From: Trichomonas vaginalis G3
Lineage: Eukaryota; Parabasalia; Trichomonadida; Trichomonadidae
Length of the DNA: 64,000 nucleotides
Direction: 5' to 3'
Assembly (NCBI RefSeq): GCF_026262505.1
Contig: NC_067205.1
Span: 20,395,645-20,459,644 of the forward strand
Made by a program: the position numbers and the translations under genes. Within the stretch, counting starts at the first letter, position 1, and each line of letters opens with the position of its first letter. This document shows positions 38,319 through 47,815 of this stretch, piece by piece. The notes below the pieces were generated by a model. It searched no databases. It saw nothing but the letters and a program-made list of their open reading frames with translations, and was not told the DNA's origin.

Positions 38319-40150
38319 ATGCCACGTAAGCTACGTAAGAATATACGTAAGAGGAAGGGAGCATTGAAACATCCAATAGTAAAACTGACACCACAACAAC
38401 AGTTGCAACAACAAATGATGAATGACCCCACTATGTTGCAACAAATGTCAAGCAACCCTATGCTTTTAAACCGAGTTATTGGTGCACAGAGTGGAGGTTT
38501 AAGAGCGGCACTTTTAGCGAAAATGGCAGGCTATGGTGGAGCTGCAGACGGAACAGCTTATAACCCTCAAAGTCAAATGAATTTGAGTTCACTCAAAAAT
38601 CAAATAGCAGATGTCAAAAAGTCAAACATAGACATACAAGAAACAAATAAGTGAAAACGAAAAGAAACTAGAATATGACAGACACACAAAGAAACTCAAT
38701 GAGTTAAACGTAGAGAAAAAGAAGAAAGAAGAACAACTGAAAGAACTAAGTACAGAGGAATATGCGAAAAAAGTGTCAGAAAAAGCAGCAGAAGTAGCAA
38801 AACTGGAACAAGATGTTATAAATTTGAAAACCATACTACTCAATATAAAGTACTGAAAGATGAAGAAATAAAACAAAAAGCCCTGAAGACATATATGGAT
38901 AGCGATGAGTATAAAAAAGAAGTTGAAGCAAATGTAAAGGCAGAAAAACTTTTACAGTTGCAAAACCAAACCGTACAGTATGAAAACTTAGCACAAGAAA
39001 GTAAAAATAACGACGCAGCCATGCAAAAGGCAATGAAAAGCGCAGATATTATAAAAGCTAATAATGACTGGTTAGATGCCAAGCCAACGCTAAAGCAGCC
39101 CAACTTATAGGGTCAATAAGGACAAAAATACAAGCGGATGAAGACAGTTCAAATGAAGCTTTAATGAATGCTGACTTTAAGAATGCCTTCGAAGCTCTTC
39201 ATAGTAAGGTGAAACTAGTGAACGACTTCTCATCTGGAAAGAAACTGAAGTCTGAAGGTTTCGACAAAGAGTTAAGAGAAGTAGCACAAAATATGACGAA
39301 AATAACAGATGCAGCAACAAGACAGGCAGTTCAAAGTGCCTATGACGCCGTTAGAGCAACTGTTGTGGAAAGTCAAGAAAAAGAGTTACAACAGACCAAA
39401 ACAGACCTAGTAAATGCTTTCTTAAGAACGAAAAGTCAGGTAGGACATTATGCTGCAGATGGAACATATGTGCCAGCTGGTGGAACTTATATACCACCAG
39501 ATGAGGTACAAGAAACTCAACAGGAAGAAGTTCAGATACAACCAGACATGGAAGAAATAGTTCAGCAACAACAGCTAGAAGAGCCTGAAGGAAACGAACA
39601 AGTCCCTCCTTTGGAAACTACAGAAATAAATGACGCAAGCCTGAAACGTTGGGTAAAAGCTTTCCCATTCACAAAAGATATTATTGGTAACATGGAAAGA
39701 AAACCAGAATGGCTACAAAAACATATATTTGGAAACGAGCTTATTCCATATGGACAAGCTCTGTTTGAAGAGCTTGAACCGGAAACTCAGGAAAGAGTCA
39801 TGCAAACAATACGCGAAGACTCAAATACAAACTATGACAAAATCTTTCTAGGATATAGGTTACCTGAGATGGGCGACCAGAGCCCAAAGGCAAAAAGGAC
39901 ACGTGAAATTTACAACATACTAGGTGAACATGAGGCAAAGATGCAACAACTTGAAGCAGAGGGCAAGTTACCAAAAGCGACACCAAAGAAGAAGAGTAGA
40001 ACAAAGTGAAAATAGTGAAGAAGTAACTTCATCTAGTGAAAGTAGTGGCAATGAAGGAAAAAGAAGAGTTAAAAACTCAGTCAGGAAGAAAGTAAAGCTT
40101 GGTACGAGTGGGTTTATTATGATATATAAATCCAACTATTCTATATTTTT
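38319..40150 (+). CDS. Coiled-coil/core protein region of Maverick 2 (broken)
   Basis: Starts at ATG 38319 with a very basic N-terminus (MPRKLRKNIRKRKGALKHP), then a Gln/Met-rich and Gly/Ala-rich part, a long Lys/Glu coiled coil (about 38640-39400), YAADGTYVPAGGTYIPPDE, a Gln/Glu-rich stretch and a globular end (LKRWVKAFPFTKDIIGNMER), finishing in basic/Ser-rich sequence. Immediately precedes the capsid gene. The composition suits an internal virion or scaffold protein; no family recognised. The region looks broken. Confidence 0.55.
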
Positions 40151-40161
40151 ACCCATATGAA

Positions 40162-41772
40162 ATGTACGCCGCTCAGAATATAACGCCAACAGTTTTGGAT
40201 GCCATGAACGGAAATGTTTCCGAATGGTATAACGAATGCGACAATGCCATTAGAAGGTCAGAAATAGTTCCTGGAACTTACGAATATACAACTGCTGTTT
40301 CTTATGGAAACGTAGGTGAGTTTGGAGAAGGTTCTTCAACAACAGTAGATATTGCTTGCGACAGGTTTCATATTATTTCTATTGACAACTCATTCTTATA
40401 CGTGGAACAAGACATTGAAATAAAACCTTCTGCCAAGTTGTCTGACAAGAAAGGTTGCAATGGAATTTTCTATGTCGGATACCAATATGCTCCAGAAGTT
40501 TTCATGGGATATAAGATATATTCTAACTCTGACTTAGTTCAAACAGTAACATGGGCAAACTATGAATGGTTCGCTTTGAGAAACTCAGTACAACCACAAG
40601 CTAGAGAACAAACAGACCAGTATGCCACCATTGAGAAAATAAGAAGACTTGACCCTAACGTTCCAGGAGTTTATGTTAACCTTTCTGGACAAACTGCAGC
40701 AGCAGTAACCAAAGTAAAACTGAAACTTAGAGTTCCTTTGTCATCTTTCCTCATCTTTAGGTTCTTAAGATACTTGCCAAACTGGGCAGGAAAAATTTCT
40801 ATCGAACTTACTCCAAGCAAAAATAACTTAGTCATTGCACCAACACAAGACCAATTCACTCTTACAGACGTAAAGGGAACAAATAAAACGTCATTCGCCG
40901 AATTTTGCAAAGACAAAGTTGACTTAGACTTTGGTTTCTCAAACTTCAACAATGAAGTAAACTATTATTTCAATGCTGCTGGAACTGCTTGGGACCCAGT
41001 TAAGTTCACATGCGAACAGTTTGAATGCAAGAGAATAGAAAGCAGACTTGCAGTCTATATGTTGGACCCAGATATTTCAAATGCTTTAGCTGCCAAATAT
41101 ATTGCAGTTCCACTTATGTTCCCTATACACCAAATATCTGTCAAAGACTTTGCAGGTGAAGTTGGAAACCAAAATCCAGGAGCCGCAGGTGCAAGAACAG
41201 ATATTGCTTTAACAACTGCAATGAAACATGCAGATACTATGTTTGTACTGTTCAGACGAACTATAAATGACTATTCTTGTTTCTACAACCCTGGTATTAA
41301 ATATCATATAAACATAGATGGCAAATATTACCCAAGAGAAGAATATTCTACAGTTGAGGATATGAGGTCATACAACTTGACATTAGATGCTATGAACTTT
41401 AACAACAACTTCACAACAACCATTAACCCTGAAATGCAAAGTTCTATTATGCCATATGTGAAAGTATGGACTCATACAGGAGGTCAAAAAACTCAATATA
41501 CAAATGGAGACCGTTCAAACTTTTGGCTTGGCATTCCATTTGCTGACTCAGAAGACTTTATGGGTGGTATTTCAACTGTTGGTACAGTTCAAATACAATA
41601 TACTGGTGACAGAGACGGTCCAGATGAATTGAGAGCAAAGAAGTTTACAAAACCAATAGCACTTTTCACGGAAGATGCTCTTTTGAAGATTCGTTCGATG
41701 AAACCTGCTGGGGCTCCTCAGATTGGCATAACGACAGCTTCCATCGAGCAGATTTTGGCAGCAGGTCAGTAA
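40162..41772 (+). CDS. Major capsid protein (double jelly-roll type) of Maverick 2
   Basis: A 536-residue protein, homologous to the capsid of Maverick 1. The shared region is KLKLRVPLSSFLIFRFLRYL with the following ISIEL strand near residues 185-220, plus scattered matches such as the central YMLDPDIS and the C-terminal DRDGPDELRAKKFTKPIA end. It is beta-rich, without a signal or membrane segment. Start at ATG 40162. It looks whole. Its 3' end overlaps the end of the opposite-strand gene by 107 bases. Confidence 0.8.
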   Translation: MYAAQNITPTVLDAMNGNVSEWYNECDNAIRRSEIVPGTYEYTTAVSYGNVGEFGEGSSTTVDIACDRFHIISIDNSFLYVEQDIEIKPSAKLSDKKGCNGIFYVGYQYAPEVFMGYKIYSNSDLVQTVTWANYEWFALRNSVQPQAREQTDQYATIEKIRRLDPNVPGVYVNLSGQTAAAVTKVKLKLRVPLSSFLIFRFLRYLPNWAGKISIELTPSKNNLVIAPTQDQFTLTDVKGTNKTSFAEFCKDKVDLDFGFSNFNNEVNYYFNAAGTAWDPVKFTCEQFECKRIESRLAVYMLDPDISNALAAKYIAVPLMFPIHQISVKDFAGEVGNQNPGAAGARTDIALTTAMKHADTMFVLFRRTINDYSCFYNPGIKYHINIDGKYYPREEYSTVEDMRSYNLTLDAMNFNNNFTTTINPEMQSSIMPYVKVWTHTGGQKTQYTNGDRSNFWLGIPFADSEDFMGGISTVGTVQIQYTGDRDGPDELRAKKFTKPIALFTEDALLKIRSMKPAGAPQIGITTASIEQILAAGQ

Positions 41773-42085
41773 GTTGTTCTTGAACTGACTTCTCTCCGTC
41801 AAATATTGACAGTACGCCAGTTTTGACATAATATTGTATTATAAACTTTCCTTTAGTAATATCTGTAAGTTTTGAAGTTATATTTTTGTCTGCTTCAAGA
41901 ACTTTCACCATTTCAGTTATACCAACTTTCTTTGTTTTATGAAAATATTTAGGTTCAGCAAAGACTGCTATTCTATAACATTTTCCATTGTTTGTGTAAA
42001 GAACTATTCTGTCAATGTATTTGTATTGTTTGTGAGTATAAACTTTGTTCTGCTTCAATTCAATAAGATATCCGAATACGTCCAT
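41666..42085 (-). CDS. Hypothetical Maverick 2 protein, 139 residues, antisense to the capsid gene end
   Basis: Starts at ATG 42085, 18 bases from a divergent start (42104), sharing an AT-rich promoter between them. The N-terminal 100 residues are compact alpha/beta (MDVFGYLIELKQNKVYTHKQ); the C-terminus (from about residue 104) is encoded antisense to the capsid gene. Could be a real overlap or a shorter gene that reads on by chance. No family recognised. Confidence 0.5.
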   Translation of the reverse strand: MDVFGYLIELKQNKVYTHKQYKYIDRIVLYTNNGKCYRIAVFAEPKYFHKTKKVGITEMVKVLEADKNITSKLTDITKGKFIIQYYVKTGVLSIFDGEKSVQEQLTDLLPKSARWKLSLCQSEEPQQVSSNESSKEHLP

Positions 42086-42103
42086 CTTTTTATTCTAAGT
42101 AAA

Positions 42104-42682
42104 ATGTCATTTCCGAAAAATAGAAGCGTAAGTGTTTCAAAAGGTTTAATGGCGGTGGCAGATGTGAAGTTAAATTCACCAACTCAAACAAACAGTCAAA
42201 GTGTTGTTGTCAATGTCAAAGACAGAGATGTTGAAGTGGGGAAACCATACGAAGACGAAGATGGTATAACAATTGTTCCTGTAAAAGAACCAACATATCC
42301 TGAAGTTAGCAGAGACTTAAGTTCTGTTGCAGATATTCGAAACGACTACCAACAACTGAAAGACAAACTTCAAACTCAGGAGAAGATTTGTCAAGCTTTA
42401 AGTATAATGTTAAACTTGGTCGAACACAACCCTGTAAAAGTGAACTCATATGTCATTGCACCTCATGAAGTTTTGAAAGAACTATTGAAACTTTTGACAG
42501 AGGCAGACGATATAAACATCAAAGAAATAGAACCCGACATTAGTTGCTGTGGTGTTTCATATAATGCCATTGACAAGATATACGTTATGCAAGGAGGTGA
42601 AACGTTGAACTTAAAATATAGTTTCCCAGACGTTATAAAAATATTTGACGACCACAACATTTCATTAAAATTTATTTGCTAA
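42104..42682 (+). CDS. Element protein family shared by all three Mavericks, copy 2 (192 residues)
   Basis: ATG 42104 (the longer frame needs an implausible start). Disordered N-terminus, then a coiled coil (VADIRNDYQQLKDKLQTQEK), a Leu-rich helix (VLKELLKLLTEADDINIKEI), a DISCCGVSYNAIDKIYVM strand region and an end (YSFPDVIKIFDDHNISLKF). In element 3 the match is EVSCCGTVAKINPIKDISTI and YNDIYNKIVDEYKISLEKF. The gene lies directly between capsid and penton-like genes. Core function unknown; looks whole. Confidence 0.65.
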   Translation: MSFPKNRSVSVSKGLMAVADVKLNSPTQTNSQSVVVNVKDRDVEVGKPYEDEDGITIVPVKEPTYPEVSRDLSSVADIRNDYQQLKDKLQTQEKICQALSIMLNLVEHNPVKVNSYVIAPHEVLKELLKLLTEADDINIKEIEPDISCCGVSYNAIDKIYVMQGGETLNLKYSFPDVIKIFDDHNISLKFIC

Positions 42683-42686
42683 GTAA

Positions 42687-43484
42687 ATGGCAGAAGACAT
42701 AATGGTTTATACTATTACGACCAAAAACCCTGAGTCATATAATTCTATAACAACAAACTTACAAAGTCCTCAAGGACGATATTGTAAACTAACCTTAAAC
42801 ACAATGACGACTAAAGCCTGTTTTGCTCTTTTGACACCAGAAGACTTTATTGTTGTGAATGGTAAAAAATACTCCTTTGAAGATACTTACTCAGATATAC
42901 CACCAACAGGTTTTGTTGACTTATTTAATACTTTAAGTACGGGTGTAACATGTGCTGCAACTAGAGCAGGTTTCATTATGTTTGGATGTCCGACTGAGTT
43001 TACTATAAACGATATGAGCTATAATACAAAACTTATTTCTGGTTTTTACTACCAACAGTTTCCTATAACAGGAAAAGGTGTCATACAAGGAATGTCTATT
43101 CCATTGACATTAAGCACACCAATCTTATATATTGTTTCAAACTTAGGTTCAAAGTGTTATTCGAATGTCGACAGAAACTATTATGACCAAAAGATACTTA
43201 TGCGTATAAACAATACTTTCGCTGCTGGTTTGCCTATTGTTCATTCGAATGCAGAATTTTCAACCTTAGTGAACTCAAACACTTTGGCAAGTATAACGTT
43301 GACATTAGTTGACGCAAACTTTGTTCCTGTAAAACTTTTATGTCCTATGTATTTGTCAATGACGGCAGAAAGTTTCGAATTGGAAGATGCAACTGGTGAA
43401 AGTATTGTATTACAAGAACAACTTCAACAACAAATAGCTCAAGAACAACAAATGCAACAAATGGAACAACAAAGTCAAGAATAA
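42687..43484 (+). CDS. Penton-like minor capsid protein of Maverick 2
   Basis: A 265-residue beta-rich protein starting 5 bases after the preceding stop. The ITLTLVDANFVPVKLLCPMY segment at about 205-225 resembles the closing strands of single jelly-roll penton proteins (a strand with a D, then P-V-x-L), and its position near the capsid gene fits. The C-terminus is a Gln-rich tail (QLQQQIAQEQQMQQMEQQ). Homologous to 27408-28173. It would occupy the vertices of the virion. Moderately sure. Confidence 0.55.
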   Translation: MAEDIMVYTITTKNPESYNSITTNLQSPQGRYCKLTLNTMTTKACFALLTPEDFIVVNGKKYSFEDTYSDIPPTGFVDLFNTLSTGVTCAATRAGFIMFGCPTEFTINDMSYNTKLISGFYYQQFPITGKGVIQGMSIPLTLSTPILYIVSNLGSKCYSNVDRNYYDQKILMRINNTFAAGLPIVHSNAEFSTLVNSNTLASITLTLVDANFVPVKLLCPMYLSMTAESFELEDATGESIVLQEQLQQQIAQEQQMQQMEQQSQE

Positions 43485-43513
43485 AAAAATATTATTTTTT
43501 TATTTTTATAAAA

Positions 43514-44749
43514 ATGTACAGAATAGATGTTTCAGATTTTTATGACTTCCAAGCATTCAGAAATATGTGTCCATTTAGAGACTATAACAAAGCAGTCGAG
43601 AATTTGAAACGTTTAGTCATTTATGTTGACTCTGCCCCAGAATGTTATGTCATGAAAGAATGGGATGTTGTCTTTAACAAACCAAGAGCCACAATAGTTT
43701 CAGAACAAGAATGTAGACAGAAACTTAAGAAAATAAAAGTTGTACAAGTTGGAATGAAGATGTTAGATGCTTGGGATATCTTATTGTCAAAGTTAGAAGA
43801 TTTTTCAGTTCGAGGTATAAAGTTCTATACACCATCTCCAAACTTCTATTCTATCTTCACTGGATATAAATACGAACAAGTAGAATGGAACGAAAATGTT
43901 ATAGAAGCTTGGTTAGACCATGTCAAAGAAATTATATGCAATGGAAACGAAAAGGTTTATGAGTATATCTTATGTTGGTTTGCAAACATCTTACAACATC
44001 CAAGTGCTAAAAATGAAACTGCTCTCATTATAATTGGAAAACAAGGAACTGGTAAGAATACTTTCTTTACAGATATTTTGTGCAAACTGTTAGAAGGTTA
44101 TTCGAACCCTAATATGACAAACTTAGAAAACATCTGTGGCAAGTTTAACTCCTCAATAGAGAATATGAAACTTATAGTTTGCAATGAACTTCAAAGTATA
44201 GATACAACAAAAGTTTTAAACTCAGATGCTTTGAAGAGTCCTATAACAGATAAAGTTGGAGTTGTTGAAAGAAAGTATAAAGACTCAAGAGTTTGTGAGA
44301 ATGTTGCAAACTTCATTATGGTTTCAAACAATGCTGTTCCGATGAAGTTAGAAAGTTCTGACAGAAGATATGTAGTTGTCAGAACGTCAGATTCTCATAT
44401 GCAAGATACAGAATATTTTGACGACTTAGCAGAAACTTTGACATCTGACTTTTACAACCACTTGTTCTCATATTTCATGACATTAGATATTTCTAAGTTC
44501 AATCCAAGACAAATTCCACATACCGAAGAGAGACAAACATCGTTAGAAGCAAACAAGAGTGTATATGAACTGTTCATAGAAGAAAGCGACTTTGTGTCAT
44601 TAGATGAAAGGTCTTTATATGATGAATATAAACAATATTGTCAAGAGTATGGTTATATGCCAGCGTCTAAACGAACATTCTTGGCAAATGTCAAAAGTCT
44701 TTTAGACGTACAGAATGGTGTATATACAAAGAAAAATTTTTCTGAGTAA
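43514..44749 (+). CDS. Superfamily 3 helicase (D5/primase-helicase-like)
   Basis: A 411-residue protein with SF3 motifs in order: Walker A IIIGKQGTGKNTFF (175-183 core), Walker B-like LIVCNELQ (220-227) and motif C NFIMVSNNAVPM (266-277), followed by DRRYVVVRTSD as the Arg-containing motif. The C-terminal 100 residues are a helical winged-helix-like domain (SLYDEYKQYCQEYGYMPASK), as in phage and virus D5-type helicases. SF3 enzymes unwind replication origins. It is followed by a gene at 44787 and, 1.1 kb on, by a 22 bp tandem array. It looks whole. SF3 helicases are usual in virophages and Polinton-like viruses but less so beside a protein-primed polymerase. Confidence 0.85.
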   Translation: MYRIDVSDFYDFQAFRNMCPFRDYNKAVENLKRLVIYVDSAPECYVMKEWDVVFNKPRATIVSEQECRQKLKKIKVVQVGMKMLDAWDILLSKLEDFSVRGIKFYTPSPNFYSIFTGYKYEQVEWNENVIEAWLDHVKEIICNGNEKVYEYILCWFANILQHPSAKNETALIIIGKQGTGKNTFFTDILCKLLEGYSNPNMTNLENICGKFNSSIENMKLIVCNELQSIDTTKVLNSDALKSPITDKVGVVERKYKDSRVCENVANFIMVSNNAVPMKLESSDRRYVVVRTSDSHMQDTEYFDDLAETLTSDFYNHLFSYFMTLDISKFNPRQIPHTEERQTSLEANKSVYELFIEESDFVSLDERSLYDEYKQYCQEYGYMPASKRTFLANVKSLLDVQNGVYTKKNFSE

Positions 44750-44786
44750 ATTTTAAAAAAAAATATTTTTTTATCCGATAGAAAAG

Positions 44787-45206
44787 ATGACGAAATATAT
44801 TTCAGTAAACAAGTACATGTCAGGACTTAAAGAAGAACTAGACCCATTCACATATTTGAATGTTTACTTCTACCATTTTGAAAAGTCTTCATTCAGCAAA
44901 GTTTGGAACATTGAACCAGTTAAGTTTGCTATTGTGACTAAAAATGGTGCGAAATTTGAAGACTTAGACATAGAAGGTTTGTTAACAGTCAAAGAAAGTT
45001 TTGACAGAAGGTTCTCAAACCTTAAAGAAGGCAAAGCATACAAATTTGTTATACCTTATGAACCAAAGAAGACAGACGACTATGAATATTATGAGTCTAA
45101 AGTTGTAGAAGTTCAAGGTAAATTGGGTAAAAAGCTATTAGAGTCTAAGCCAGTGTTTACTCCTAAAGAGGAAGAGAACATTGGCATTGACCCAGAAATG
45201 TTCTAA
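44787..45206 (+). CDS. Hypothetical protein downstream of the SF3 helicase, 139 residues
   Basis: ATG 44787 after a TTTTTATCCG box. Alternating beta/alpha with many aromatic residues (FTYLNVYFYHFEKSSFSKVW) and an acidic Pro-rich end. Position next to the helicase suggests a replication accessory such as an ssDNA-binding protein, but this is only context. Confidence 0.55.
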   Translation: MTKYISVNKYMSGLKEELDPFTYLNVYFYHFEKSSFSKVWNIEPVKFAIVTKNGAKFEDLDIEGLLTVKESFDRRFSNLKEGKAYKFVIPYEPKKTDDYEYYESKVVEVQGKLGKKLLESKPVFTPKEEENIGIDPEMF

Positions 45207-45222
45207 AAATAAAATTTTATTT

Positions 45223-45675
45223 TTACATGTCAAATTTCTTTTCCTCTGGAACTGGTTCAGGTTCTTTCTTCTCTTCTTCTACTTTCTTTTCTTTCTTTTC
45301 TCTCTTCTTCTTTTCTGGTGGTGAGACGTCAAATTTCTCAGAACCATATTTATGTAAAAGTTCTTTGTCCTTTAATAGCTCATCTATTCTGTTTTCTATT
45401 TCATCTTCAAGAACAGCGCATGTGTCTTCTTTGCATTCTAAGAACTTTTGTTGGACTTCATCTTTCCAATCGGCGTCATCTCTGTCAACAAGTCTGTCAT
45501 TGACAAATTTTAAGACTGCTCTTTGTAATGTTTTATGGTTCTTGTCATATTCCCAGAAACAGAACTTTAGAACAAATTCACCTTTCTTGTTTACACTATG
45601 TAAGATTTTATGGTCGACAGATGTTTTGCTGTCAAAAAGTTTGTCTCGAATATAGATAGCGAAATCGCTAGACAT
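45223..45675 (-). CDS. Hypothetical protein with Lys/Glu-rich tail, 150 residues
   Basis: ATG 45675, preceded by an ATTTTTATCTTTTAG box. The N-terminal 100 residues are alpha/beta (KGEFVLKFCFWEYDKNHKTL), and the last 45 are highly charged (EKKKREKKEKKVEEEKKEPE). Convergent with the gene at 44787. No family recognised. Confidence 0.55.
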   Translation of the reverse strand: MSSDFAIYIRDKLFDSKTSVDHKILHSVNKKGEFVLKFCFWEYDKNHKTLQRAVLKFVNDRLVDRDDADWKDEVQQKFLECKEDTCAVLEDEIENRIDELLKDKELLHKYGSEKFDVSPPEKKKREKKEKKVEEEKKEPEPVPEEKKFDM

Positions 45676-45711
45676 TTTCTAAAAGATAAAAATTTTAATT
45701 TTTCTAAAAAT

Positions 45712-45909
45712 ATGTTAGAAAAAAAGTTTGCTGACATTGACAAGAAATTTGAGAATGTTTTAAACAAGAACAAGAGGAAGTTAGAAAATGCTCGTTGTTG
45801 TGGTTCTTTAGGTTCCTCTGGTTTGGGAATGGACTCGGTTGGTGGTACGTCGGACATTGTTCTGAAACAGTACAAGTATTGTTCTGAAACAGTACAAGTA
45901 TTGTTCTGA
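45712..45909 (+). CDS. Short frame running into the 22 bp tandem array
   Basis: From ATG 45712, divergent from the gene at 45675: MLEKKFADIDKKFENVLNKN, then Gly/Ser-rich sequence, ending in the repeats. The repeat array may have been inserted into or grown at its 3' end. Coding status uncertain. Confidence 0.35.
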   Translation: MLEKKFADIDKKFENVLNKNKRKLENARCCGSLGSSGLGMDSVGGTSDIVLKQYKYCSETVQVLF

Positions 45910-46320
45910 AGCAGTACAAGTATTGTTCTGAAACAGTACAAGTATTGTTCTGAAGCAGTACAAGTATTGTTCTGAAGCAGTACAAGTATTGTTCTGAAAC
46001 AGTACAAGTATTGTTCTGAAACAGTACAAGTATTGTTCTGAAACAGTACAAGTATTGTTCTGAAACAGTACAAGTATTGTTCTGAAATAGAAAATTTTTC
46101 TCACAAATTGAGAGCTTTTACGGGAAATTTGTTCTGAAAAAGTTCAAGTCTTGTTCTGAAAAAGTACAAGTATTGTTCTGAAACAGTACAAGTATTGTTC
46201 TGAAAAAGTACAAGACTAGTTCTGAAACAGTACAAGTATTGTTCTGAAAAAGTACAAGACTAGTTCTGAAACAGTACAAGTATTGTTCTGAAAAAGTACA
46301 AGACTAGTTCTGAAACAGAA
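45856..46320. repeat. 22 bp tandem (iteron-like) array
   Basis: About 19 copies of a 22 bp unit (GTTCTGAAACAGTACAAGTATT), in two blocks separated by about 50 bases of unique sequence near 46088-46135; copies in the second block vary (AAAAAG for AAACAG, GACTA for GTATT). Each unit holds the inverted pair TGTT/AACA. Several frames stay open through it because 22 bp times three is divisible by three, so those frames are not genes. It lies 1.1 kb after the SF3 helicase. Confidence 0.93.
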
Positions 46321-46322
46321 CA

Positions 46323-46688
46323 ATGGACAACATCGAGCCATTAGATGAGGCAATTTACCTTATAGAGATAAATGAAGTTGTTAAGCAGTACTTGGGCAAG
46401 GACAAAGCCAACAAGTCCCTCGGCTTCTGGTTGTCTGGAAGAGGTGCGCTGAAAATCGAAATTGAAACCGGAATTCCAATTCAAATACCAGAAAACACTC
46501 CTGTAGACGACATAAAGGAGATGAAGAAAGAAGCTCTTCTCAAGTTCTTTGCAAAGCGCCCATGGATACAACTTCCAAACAGAGAGAGTCCAATTCCACG
46601 AATTATACAAATTCTCAGAGCACTGTTCCACTTCTCGGGTCAGCCGTTCTACATAACCTCAGAAGGCGACATCCAACCAGTTCAGTAA
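46323..46688 (+). CDS. Hypothetical Maverick 2 protein, 121 residues
   Basis: ATG 46323, directly abutting the tandem array, whose last unit is its upstream region. Compact alpha/beta sequence (DEAIYLIEINEVVKQYLGKD, later PRIIQILRALFHFSGQPFYI). Codon use is more C/G-ending than in neighbours. No family recognised; an array-binding role is an untested idea. Confidence 0.55.
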   Translation: MDNIEPLDEAIYLIEINEVVKQYLGKDKANKSLGFWLSGRGALKIEIETGIPIQIPENTPVDDIKEMKKEALLKFFAKRPWIQLPNRESPIPRIIQILRALFHFSGQPFYITSEGDIQPVQ

Positions 46689-46802
46689 ACATCTCATTTT
46701 AACTTCACTTTTTTTATGTTTTTTGTGAAAGTGTCAAAAATAAATTGTTTTCATGAGTTTTCTACGATGTTAGAAAAATGTTATTTTCTAATATCTTCAC
46801 AT

Positions 46803-47662
46803 TCAATACTTTTTCAGCACTTTTCCGTAGTTATATATGAAAGACAATTCGAGATAAAAGTCATAGTACAATGGAATAATATGTTGCACACCATTTGTTG
46901 TGAACCAAACTTGAAAGTCAGAGAAACTGTTACTATGTGGTTCGTAGAATTTAGAAGCAAAGTCATAAAAGTCCTTACCAATACATAGAAAACTATTGTT
47001 GCTTGAACTGAAACTTGCATGACACATAACATTTTGAGGGTCAAACACGTTTCTATAAACCATCAAATCTGCTGGTGGAAGTATAAATTTAAATGGACCA
47101 TCTGGTGGTAATGGTTCGTTCTGGTTTAGTAACCGAAGAAATTGTGCCCAAGAACGTTTGTCTACTTCCCAAAATAAAAACTCTGTATCTCTTGGAGGGT
47201 TAATTTCAATCTTTTGAAATGAAACGGTGGAGTTCATCTTGTCATATTCTAGTTTCAGATAGAATGTTCCATTTAGTAAAGAGTCGTATTTTTTTGAAAT
47301 TCCCAATAATATTTGTTCATTTGAGTTTGAAAGTCATCTAGAGTTTTCTCAAGACTTTCGTCTGAACGAACTGTAAAGATTCTCATTTCGTCAAATTTGT
47401 CTATTAGACCATCAGAACCTTTATACTGCCCATGAAAATATACTGCGAACATAAATGCGTTAGTTCTATTTGAAAACAAAACTCTTCTAAATCCTATTGC
47501 CTTTGCATCTGAAGGACTTTGAAGCCAACGAATTGGATAGTCAAACCTGTATGCTCGGGATGAAATTTCTTCATCTGAAATAGTCCTACCAGCATTTGTA
47601 AAGATATAGTCTAACGGTTTTGTATCTGCTACTTTTGTTCTTTGTTTTTCAACCTGAAGCAT
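46803..47662 (-). CDS. Element protein of the aromatic-P-x-x-W family, Maverick 2 copy 1 (broken)
   Basis: Starts at ATG 47662: MLQVEKQRTKVADTKPLDYI, then YRFDYPIRWLQSPSDAKAIG. The C-terminal part has SNNSFLCIGKDFYDFASKFY and SFSDFQVWFTT, ending LYYDFYLELSFIYNY. A diverged sister gene lies at 53971-54820 on the opposite strand. Beta-rich, perhaps a virion surface or attachment protein; not recognised. The region looks broken. Confidence 0.6.
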
Positions 47663-47815
47663 TTAATATATGTAAAAATATATTGTTTTAAAATGGTATG
47701 CCATTTCATATTTCTCATCTAACAAACAAGTTTCCCAACGGTCTTCTCCAACAAACTCAGCGTACATTTCAAATAAAATTAAAAAAAAAACGTCACTTTT
47801 TAAAAAATAAATTTT

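Noticed and set aside
41572-41829. Short minus-strand frame at the capsid 3' end
   Set aside because: Alternative frame inside the opposite-strand gene at 41666-42085 and capsid antisense; no support.
45591-46104. Three overlapping minus-strand frames with a 22-residue repeat
   Set aside because: They are translations of the 22 bp array, open in all three frames; not proteins.
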